From Lophium mytilinum (Eukaryota > Ascomycota > Dothideomycetes > Mytilinidiales > Mytilinidiaceae): a DNA stretch of 64,000 nucleotides. This document shows, piece after piece, positions 54,378 through 64,000 of the stretch. Numbering within the stretch: the stretch's first letter is position 1; each line of letters begins with the position of its first letter. Below the pieces are notes generated by a model, which did no database searches, was not told where the DNA came from, and was given only the letters and a program-made list of their open reading frames with translations. The DNA lies in NCBI GenBank assembly GCA_010093605.1, contig MU004190.1:1881599-1945598 (forward strand). The letters run 5' to 3'. Made by a program: the position numbers and the translations under genes.

Positions 54378-55298
54378 GGTAATACTAACTCTATATTCTC
54401 TTTTTACTTAAATTATACCTCTTTTTAACTCTAGTTATACCCCCCTTCTATTTAATTATCTAATTAGCTTAGTAGATTACTCTAAGACCTTTAATTTACT
54501 TACTAATATTTCTTACTAATTTTAAAATACTCTCTCTAAACCCTAAATATAGTATAGCTATAAATAATTACCTTTTTATTCTTATTCTTATTCTTATTCT
54601 TATTCTTATTCTTATTCTTATTCTTATTTTTATTCTTATTTTTATTTTTATTTTTAATTTATATCTATATCTATACTATACCTAGATTTATATCTACTAC
54701 TATATTTAGGCCTATATCTACTACTATATCTAGGCCTATATCTACTACTATATCTACTACTTAGCTTAAAGTAAAAAATACTATAGAAAAAGCTAGTACT
54801 ATAGAAGAAGGCTATATAGTAGTAATAGAGGTAGTAGTAATATAGTAGAGCTAGGCTTAATATAAAGAGGCTATAATAAAATAAAGTTTTAACTATTTTA
54901 GTATACTTCTAGGCGTATAGATATATATATAGTAATATAATAGCCTATATTAATAGAAAATAAAAAATATATATAGTAAAATAAATATACTATATAGCTT
55001 TACTATAACTATAGCCTTATATATAGCCTTATATATAGTTTTATATATAGCCTATATATATAGCCTTATATATAGTATATAGCCTTATTTATAGCTTTAT
55101 ATATAGCTAAATATAGGCTATTAAAAATAGTAGAAATATATAATAAAATAGTAAGGCTATATAGCCTACCTATTTTAAGTACTAAAGTAGTAATTTAAGC
55201 CCTTTAAGCTAATTAGATAATTAGATAGAAGGGGGGTATAACTAGAGTTAAAAAGAGATATAATTTAAGTAAAAAGAAGGTATAGAGTTAGTATTACT
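54378..55298. repeat. Degraded element with about 92-bp inverted repeats
   Basis: 54378-54470 and 55207-55298 are inverted copies (sharing GTAATACTAACTCTATA, TTTTTACTTAAATTATA and ACTCTAGTTATACCCCC). The interior is TA-rich with no coding capacity. Probably a RIP-altered DNA transposon derivative. Confidence 0.7.
54570..54660 (+). repeat. Hexanucleotide microsatellite (TTATTC)n
   Basis: About a dozen consecutive TTATTC units, the last ones altered to TTATTT. Lies inside the first inverted-repeat element. Confidence 0.9.
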
Positions 55299-55388
55299 CT
55301 TATTCTATTATAGGTCTCTAGTATAAGTTTATTTTTATTTAAATTATTTTTAATATTATATTTACTAGCCTTCTAAAAAGTATAATAA

Positions 55389-56192
55389 AAGGCTAGTACT
55401 AGATAGCTAACCTCTTTTTACTATTTAGCTAATACTATATTTCTATTTAGCCTATATATCTATCTAAAGACCTTTTACTATATTTTAATTAGCTTAAAGA
55501 GCTTAAAGAAAGCTCTAGCCTTTTACTTAATATATATATAGTCTTTCTATTTAATATATAGGCTATATAGCCTTACTATTTAGTATATAGCTATATAACT
55601 ATATATCTATCTACCTAGAAGAATATCTAAACTATTAATTTTATATTTAATTAAGGCTTTTTTTCTATTACTACTAGCCTATAAGTATCTATATAAAGTT
55701 CTTATTAATAAGATTCTCTATATATTTATTAAAATTCTTATTAGCTACCTTATAAGCTACCTTATAAGGCTATAGTAGAGCTATTAACTATACTATACTT
55801 TCTATAATAGGTTATAAACTCTATATCTATACTTCTAGTAAAGTAATCTTTTACTTAAAATCTACCTTTATATTTATATATTACTTCTTAGTAGAAGGGC
55901 CTAGTATTAAGTTTTTTAGTAGCCTACTATACTTTCTAGGCTAGTAATTAGGTAGCGGCTATAGCTCTATAAATAGTTCCTCTATAATATTAAAGAAGGT
56001 AGAGAAGGTAGAGAAGTAGGCTATTAAGTATATAAATATATAAATTTAAAATCTATCTATACTCTAAAGAAGCCGGCCTAATAAGTAAGCTAATTAAAAT
56101 ATAGTAAAAGGTTCTTAGATAGATATATAGGCTAAATAGAAATATAGTATTAGCTAAATAGTAAAAAGAGGTTAGCTACCTAGTACTAGCCT
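55389..56192. repeat. Second degraded element with about 107-bp inverted repeats
   Basis: 55389-55495 and 56086-56192 are inverted copies with few differences (shared AGGCTAGTACTAG, AGCTAACCTCTTTTTACTA, ATTTCTATTTAGCCTATATA). It starts only about 90 bp after the first inverted-repeat element ends. No coding capacity. Confidence 0.72.
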
Positions 56193-59100
56193 AATAAAAA
56201 GGTATATTTTATATAATATTAGTTTCTATTATAGTACTACTAAAAAGTAACTTATATAGCTAAAGAAATTTAGGTTTAATCTAGTACTATAGTTATAGTA
56301 GTAACTTCTACTATTACTATTTATAGTACTAGTAGTATAAAAGCCTAGTATAGTTTTAATATAAATAGCTATAGTAACTAAAATATACTAGAAAAAAATA
56401 ATAATTAAATATAGAGATTAAAAGAAATTATAAAATATTATATAAAAAAAAATAGTTATAAAACTAAGTAGCTAGTTTTACTATAGCGCTATAAAAGAGT
56501 ATAATTAAAAAGTAATTTTACTTTTTAATACTAGCTACTTATACTTTTATAAGCTAATATTATCTATAAAGTTTAATACTATCTTTCTTTTTTTTAAAGT
56601 TCTATATTTTTATAGAATAGCTATAGAATATAAGTATATAAATTACTCTCTAGTATTTATCTAAGTTACTTTTAATAACCTTTATATAATTAGTATAATA
56701 GATTATACTCTACTCTCTAGTTATATATTTACCTATTACTAGCCTTCTACCTCTATATCTATTATATTATCTAGCGCCGCCTATATACTAGCCCGCCTAG
56801 TATCTATATATCTCTCTTCTCTATATATATAGTTTCTATCTAAAAGCCTCTCTTTCTACTTCTTATATAACCTCTTAAAATTAATCTATTTAGTTATCTT
56901 ATACTACTAAGCTTCTCTATACTATAACTATAATATTAGATTATATCTAATACTCTAACTAGTACTAATTCTTTTTTACTATTACTATTTTAAACCTTAA
57001 TTTTTATTTACTAAGCTATTTAATAAGCTTAGTTTATATATCTATATAACTATATCTATAATACTAAAAGAGTATATAGCTATACTACTTTATTTTACTA
57101 AGTACTATTACTATAGACTTTATAATAAGTAATCTACTACCTCTACTAGGCGCTAGAGCCTCTACTAGTAACCTAGAATCTAGATATTCTAGGCGTAGTA
57201 GCTTATAATTATTCTTTTACTTTCTACTAACTTATATATAGTTCTATATACTCTCTAAGTCTTCTTATAAGACTTTAAAGAGCGCGCCCCTCTAAAAGCT
57301 AACTAAAAAAGATATCTAGTAGTCTACTTAAAAAGATACCTAGTAGTCTATCTAAACTATATATATAGATACTTAGCTAATCTAAGAAAAAAAGAATTAG
57401 CTTACCTAAAATAAAGATACTACTAAAGATAATTATATTAATAACTCTATATATACTCTAGACCTACTAGTCTATAGCTCTATTATTAAGTACTATACTT
57501 CTAGCTATAGCTATAACCTAGGTATATTTCTTAACTCTATTAATAATATTACTAAATTTCTAGACTATTTACTTCTACCTAGTAATAAATAGTTTAATAG
57601 CTTAATTAAGATTATAGACTCTTAGAACTTTCTTATATAAGTTTAAGCTAATTCTATCTACTTCTTCTATATTCTTAAAAGCTATTAAGCTACTACTAAG
57701 ATTCTTTAGTAAATATATAAGAATAACTAGAAAGCGCAGTATAAGCTTTAAGATAAAATTAGAGTTCTTAAAGATAAATATAATAAAAAGAATAATAAGT
57801 TAGAAGCTATATATAAGAAACTTAAATACCTACTTAATATTAAAACTAAACTAGAAGAATATAAAAATAAACTCTATACTTATAAGAAGATAGTAGCTTT
57901 ACTTAATAAAACTATTACTTCTCTTAATATAGATATTAAAGCCTAGTAGAAGAACTATATCTAAGCTAATAAGTAATTCTTAAAGTAAGAAAGAATTATT
58001 AAACGCCTTATAGCTAACCTTACTTAAGTAGCTAAGAATAAGTATAAATATAATACGCGCCTTACTACTCTAGAGAATAAAATTAAAATACTATAAATAC
58101 TTTAGTATACTTCTATATTTATACCTATAGTAGCCTTTTTTATAATAACGCTCTCTATAGTACTCTATTCTATTATACCTTCTATTAACTCTATTATAGT
58201 AGTAGCTAAAGATCTACTTATCTTTCTTAATAAAGTAATCTATTTAGAAGAAGTATAAGCTAATAATAGCCCCTTAGTAGGCTATAATACTAATTAATCT
58301 TACTATACTATAGAGTATATAAATAAAAGTTAAGCTTACTATACCTTAAACTATATATGCGGTTGCTATAACTCTAGCCCGCCCTTATTTAATAATAGAA
58401 GCCCCCCTTATTACTATAATTATATATATAGTCTATCTTATTATTATAATTACTTCTATAAGTATTACTTTTATTAATACTTATACTTATACTTATAATT
58501 ATACTTATAATTATATTTATAAAATATAAGCTATTACTATTACTAAAACCTCTATATTAAGACGTTTTAAGATTATTAAAATCTTAGTATTACTTTAAAT
58601 AAAGTTTCTTATATAGAAGATAAGTTCTAGCCCTATTTAAATAAGTTTAAAGGTAATAAAAATAAGTACTCTAAGTTCTATTATAGATTTCTAAATAAAG
58701 TTAACTATAGTAGCTATACTATATAATTTAGTAAGCCTCTATATCTTATATACCTTAGTAAATAACTTACTAGTATACCCCTTAAAGGCTTCCGTGCCTA
58801 ATAAAATAGCTACTAGCCCTTTCTTACTATTTAGAAAGCTATAGTATTCTTAGACTTCTAATATAATAACCCTAATAAAATTAGTACTACTAAGAATAAG
58901 CTTTATAAACTTATCTAGATAAATAGTATAATACCTAATTATATATAGAAACTAATAAAATTATATATAATTTACCTTCTAGACTATAAAGACTATAATA
59001 ATATCTATAACCTTAAATAGAAACTCTATCTAGATATTATTACTAGCGCTATTTTAGGTAAAGGTTTTACTACTAATTTATAGTATATTAATACTGCATA

Positions 59101-60499
59101 TAAATAGCTCTATAATAATAGTATTAATAAGAATATATAACCTAATAACTATAGCTTTAGTAACTTTAACTATAACTAGCCCTAACGCTTTAATTATAAT
59201 AGCCGTAACTATAATAACTATAATTATTATAACTATAACTATAATTATAACTATAACTATACTCTATACCTTTTAACTACTACTACTATCTCTATAACCT
59301 AAAAGAATATTAAGATTATACCTCTTTCTAACTAGGCCCCCCCTAATAAACTCTATAAAGGTAATAAAGAAGTACTTATAAAAGAAGATAAGTATTTCTA
59401 CTACTATCTTTCTAAGTACTTTACCTAAAATCTATACTACTCTATAAATTAACTTAATAAATTAGGCTTTACTACTTACTAGATAGATATATCTCTAGCA
59501 CCCTATTTTAATAATTATACTACTTGCGTTAAAGAACTTTTAAATAATAATAATAGTTTTAATAACTATAAAACCCTTAATAATAAGCGTAGCTCTAGCT
59601 ACTCTAAAGGTAAAGGTTCTAAGGGAGGTTTTTAGAGAAAAGTAAGGTTATAAACTATAGTTGCGGTCTATAATACTAAAAGAACTTAGTTATAGAAAAT
59701 TTTTAATATAGAAGGATTATTATTTTAGTAGCCTTTTTAAGTAAAGTATAATAGAAACTATTTTAAAATAAAGATAGAGAATTTAATATTAAGTAGGTAA
59801 ATAATATAGTTCTTTTAGTAATAGTATAAACCTATAGAAAAGAATAACCTATAAAAATAATAAAAATTAATTCTTATTTTAATTATAGAGCTACTAATTT
59901 ATTTACTAGTACTAAGTTTATATATCTAGTAAATCTACCTCTAAAACCCCTTAAAAAAGCCTAAGTTCTTAAACTAGCTAATAGATTAGCTATTACCTAA
60001 AAAGTAATATATAAAGCCCTTCTTAGTATAAATATAAATAGCTATTAGAGCTATTACTAGGCTTATATTACTAACCTAGAAGACTATAATATTATTATAG
60101 AACTTAACTAGCTTTAAGAATATAACCTAGCTATTAACTAGAAAGCTAGATATCTAGATTTTATATATTCTTATTATAAGCCCTATAAGAACTATATATA
60201 CTATTTTAACTATAACTCTATTACTATTTAGGTAAATAGTATATATTCTTATAATATACCTAATAATTACTATAACTTTATAGACTAGAAATCTATTAGT
60301 ATAGACGCCTATCTATAAATCTACTATAATACTCTACTATAATACTTAGGCTTAGGTTTAGAGATATTACTAATATTTTTCTCTTTTTTTTTAAAAATAA
60401 CTACTCTATAAAGTACTACTAGCGTATTCTAAGCTTTTTATAAAGATATAGAAATTATTTACTACCTTATATTTTAGATATCTAAAGAAATATTAAAAC

Positions 60500-61350
60500 G
60501 CTAGAATAATAATATTTTAGTATATTAATATACTATAATATTTTTCTTTAAACTTCTCTTTAAATTGCGTTTTAACCTCTTTATACTATACTATAGATTT
60601 AAGTATAATAATATACTAGAATAATTATTAAAATATAGCTATATACTAGAACTATAATATTTTAGTATATTAATATACTATAATATTTTTCTTTAGACTT
60701 CTCTTTAAATTGCGTTTTAACCTCTTTATACTATACTATAGATTTAAGTATAATAATATACTAGAATAATTTTTAAGATATAGCTATATACTAGAACTAT
60801 AATATTTTAGCATATTAATATGCTATAATATTTTTCTTTAAATTCTTCTTTAAATTATATTTTATCTCTTTATACTATACTATAGATTTAAGTATAATAA
60901 TATACTAGAATAATCTTTAAGATGTAGCTATATACTAGAACTATAATATTTTAGTATATTAATATACTATAATATTTTTCTTTAGACTCTTCTTTAAATT
61001 ATATTTTAATCTCTTTATACTATACTATAGATTTAAGTATAATAATATACTAGAATAATCTTTAAAATATAGCTATATGCTAGAACTATAATATTTTAGT
61101 ATATTAATATACTATAATATTTTTCTTTAGACTCTTCTTTAAATTGCGTTTTAATTTCTTTATACTATACTATAGATTTAAGTATATTAATATACTAGAA
61201 TAATCTTTAAAACGTAGCTATATACTAGAACTATAATATTTTTATATTTAAATATGCTAGAATAATATTTAAAATATAACTATATACTAGAACTATAATA
61301 TTTTAGTATATTAATATACTATAACATTTTTCTTTAGACTTCTCTTTAAA
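60500..61350. repeat. Tandem array, about 145-bp unit, roughly six copies
   Basis: The string CTAGAACTATAATATT recurs at about 60646, 60791, 60935, 61080 and 61225, then after a shorter interval at 61288; each unit also has TATTTTTCTTTA and CTTTATACTATACTATAG. Copies are closely alike, so the array is young relative to the surrounding decay or was homogenised. Confidence 0.85.
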
Positions 61351-61384
61351 TTATATTATAACTTTTAGCTTTTATATTCTCTTT

Positions 61385-61980
61385 AGACTCTCTTTAAGAT
61401 CTATTATTATAAGCTAGACTTTTTCTTACTTTACTAATATCTCTATTATCTTTAAACTCTTTCCTATCTTACTAATATCTCTATTATCTTTAGACTCTCT
61501 CTTACCTCTTTAGCTTCTCTTCTACCTTGCTAATATCTCTATTATCTTTAGACTCTCTCTTACCTTATTAGCCTCTTCTCTACCTTACTAATATTTTTAT
61601 TATCTTTAGACTCTTTTTTACCTTATTAGCCTCTCCTCTACCTTACTAATATCTTTATTATCTTTAGACTCTCTCTTACCTCTTTAGTCTCTTCTCTATC
61701 TTATTAATATCTCTATTATCTTTAGACTCTATTTAAGATATATTATAAAGAGAATAGAGAGTAAGGTAATATTAGAAAGATAAAAGAGAGTATAAAGATA
61801 ATAGAAATATTAGTAAGGTAAGAGAGAGTCTAAAGATAATAGAAATATTAGTAAGGTAGAGAAGAGGCTAATAAGGTAAGAGAGAGTCTAAAGATAATAA
61901 AGATATTAGTAAGGTAGAAAAGGCTATAGATAAGGTAAGAGAGAGTCTAAAGATAATAGAGATATTAATAAGGTAAGAGA
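61385..61980. repeat. Large inverted tandem array (palindromic)
   Basis: Up to about 61735 units of roughly 58-60 bp contain CTTTAGACTCTCTCTTACC and CCTTACTAATATCTCTAT. From about 61740 to 61980 the same unit runs in reverse (GGTAAGAGAGAGTCTAAAG, ATATTAGTAAGG). The two halves meet near 61738, forming a potential giant hairpin. Confidence 0.82.
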
Positions 61981-64000
61981 GAGTCTAGCTAAGCTACTTA
62001 GTATATCTCTCTTCTTTTTTCTTAATATATTATAAAGTTTAATTATAAAAATATCTTCTTTAGATACTCTCTTATCTCTAGAAGTTTTATTATATATCTT
62101 TTTTTTCTTTCTCTATAATTTTATTTTCTTAATTTAATAAATTCTTTCTATTTTCTACTACTATTAACCTAGAGTATTATACTCTATCTTATCTATATAA
62201 AATCTCTCTTATATTTAATTATTTTCTTTAATCTATCTTACTATTTCTATAATTAGCGCTAATAAGCTATCTTTAATAACCTTTAAAAGTACTATAGCCC
62301 TAGCTAGATTATTATAGTTTTCTTTTACTAATAATATTTATTTATACTCTATCTTATAATTCTTTAGAGCCGCCTTATTAGTATTTATCTATATAATCTT
62401 ATAATCTACTTATTTATATACTACGCCTGCTAAGTTGTATATAAGTAGTTTTAATGCAGTAATCTTAAAAGTAGTACTAATAATAAGAAGAGCGTCTAGG
62501 GCAGCTAATAGATTAGCTTTAGTAACTAATCTAATAGCTTCTTTATTATAATTTAGCCTATTATAGAAAGATACTTACGGCCTTAGCTATTTAATTATAT
62601 ATAGGTGTTTTTCTTAAGAGACTCTAGCTAGTTTAATCTTTTAATATTTTCTATATAATAGGCTTATAGGTCTCTTAAATAGATCTACCTCTAGATAGAA
62701 AATATTACTATAGTTTCTATATACTATATAATCTAAGAAACTATAAAGCTAAATAGTAATTAGCTAAGAACTATCTTATAGTAATAGTGTAGCGAAGGAA
62801 AGAAAAGAAAGCTAGACCTTAAGGCTGTTAATATTCTAGGTATAGAGTTAGAGCAGCCTACTATAAGAAGCTAAAGACGCAAGTATATAATAAAAAGAAG
62901 TAGGTTAAGCTACCTTAAATAGAAGGTATAGTAACTAAATTATATTATAAAAAGCCTTAGTATAAGCTAGAATATTATAGATAGTCTTATAAAAGAGTGC
63001 CTTACCTAAAATAAAAGAGGTTAAGCTATACTAGAAAAGACCTAATAATAACTAGAAATCTAGAACTAAGTAGAATTAGTAGATATTTAATTATCTCTTA
63101 TTTTAAGAGCTTTCTTACTACCTATAGATATAGATATACCTGCACTAACTATAATAAGAATATATTATTTTATGCGTAGTACTATATAAATGCAATTAAG
63201 TAACTTAGTCTAAAAAGAATCTACTCTATCTTTATTAAAGATATAAAGCTATAGTAGTAGATCTATTAGACTTCTATATTTAGTATTAGTAAATAGATAA
63301 AGTAAGGCTCTACTAGTCTACTAGGCGCTACTATAGAGATATTAAGGTAAGATATATATTAGGTTTAAATACTAAAGTACTAACTAGTAAACTAGTAAAA
63401 TAAAGTTTTATTATTTCTAGTATATATATATACTCTAATTAGTTATTTATCTAGTAACTTACTAAAAAATAAAATACTATCTAATATATTTATACTAGCC
63501 TTTATACCTAATATATTTATATCTATTTCTCCCTAAAATAATTATAGGTAATAAGACTTAAGATAAAGAGCGCTACTACTAGCAGCTCTAGCTAGCTATA
63601 AGTATAGTTACGTTCTTTATTATTACTAATTATACTAAAGAGAATATATAGTTTTATAAGGTAGCTATAAATATAGTTCTAGACTTTAAAAAGCTTATAT
63701 TTTCTATAGTACTAGACTATAAGTTAACTATATATATATTTCTTATAAATAATACTAATTAATATTAGGTTTCTCTAAATACTCTTATTCTAATTAAAGT
63801 AAATTTAATTAGGTCTATTTATATATAACGCTAAGAGTATAATTATAGGTAATAATACTATAATATTAGATAAAGGTAAAAAGTCTCTAGTTAGGGCTAC
63901 TAAATAGAATACTATTACTACTATTAATAATGCTAATAAGTCTAATACTAAAAAGAAGACTAAGGAAGTTAAGGAGGAAAAGGTAGAAAAGCTAAAAAGT

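Larger units (their letters stand above)
54345..64000. repeat. TA-rich, RIP-type block without intact genes
   Basis: From 54345 to the right edge the sequence is dominated by TpA, with CpA and TpG almost missing, while CpG and CpT/ApG survive in places. This is the expected result of heavy repeat-induced point mutation on repeated DNA. No credible gene is seen. Purine-biased stretches between about 57.6 and 60.4 kb look like former element coding sequence; this could include remains of retrotransposons, heavily broken and old, but no family can be named with confidence. Several internal repeats are listed separately. Confidence 0.85.

Noticed and set aside
60500-61980. CRISPR-like array
   Set aside because: The units are contiguous tandem repeats without unique spacers, in a eukaryotic TA-rich block.

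Overview
The window comes from a filamentous ascomycete (Pezizomycotina). It shows short 44-74 bp spliceosomal introns, fungal Zn2Cys6 regulators, expanded 2EXR/F-box-like families, many MFS transporters, and a sharp switch at about 54.35 kb into a TA-rich block almost devoid of CpA/TpG, the expected scar of repeat-induced point mutation (RIP). A dothideomycete-like genome would fit, but the sequence alone does not settle the class.

Layout: 0.0-6.0 kb carries a truncated unknown gene, a small Myb/SANT-like gene and a head-to-head pair of related 2EXR-like genes. 6.1-6.5 kb is a 151-bp tandem repeat. 6.7-22.9 kb looks like one biosynthetic neighbourhood: a 2-isopropylmalate-synthase-like enzyme, a 2-oxoglutarate/Fe(II) oxygenase, a fused isopropylmalate-isomerase-like aconitase, a Zn2Cys6 regulator, a branched-chain-type aminotransferase and a monocarboxylate-type MFS transporter. 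An F-box gene and a mariner-like MITE are interspersed. These are the parts needed to lengthen a 2-oxo acid by one carbon, transaminate it and oxidise the product, the logic of fungal L-homotyrosine formation; no NRPS and no isopropylmalate dehydrogenase is present. The motif CGGACCG clusters in the promoters of the synthase/oxygenase pair, the isomerase and the aminotransferase.

23.1-28.6 kb holds a WD40 protein, a DUF3632-like protein and a newly modelled 58-aa secreted cysteine-containing protein made of three small exons. 30.5-53.9 kb is a second, oxidative neighbourhood: zinc alcohol dehydrogenase, aldehyde dehydrogenase, epoxide-hydrolase-type alpha/beta hydrolase, a flavin monooxygenase fused to a polytopic membrane domain, a sugar-type MFS transporter, two Baeyer-Villiger monooxygenases, a short-chain dehydrogenase and a second Zn2Cys6 regulator. 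It could be a catabolic or tailoring cluster for a lipophilic, terpenoid-like or ketone-bearing compound. Two Mutator-like elements with target-site duplications (one complete, 3.4 kb; one a 574-bp non-autonomous relative) have inserted between the divergent alcohol and aldehyde dehydrogenase genes.

54.35-64.0 kb is the TA-rich block. It contains no credible gene; it contains two inverted-repeat elements, a hexanucleotide array, a 145-bp tandem array and a large inverted tandem array. A 99-codon open gene fragment lies right at its edge.

All gene models were spliced by eye from donor/acceptor signals, frame continuity and conserved protein motifs. No database search was possible, so functional names rest on motifs and remembered family features.
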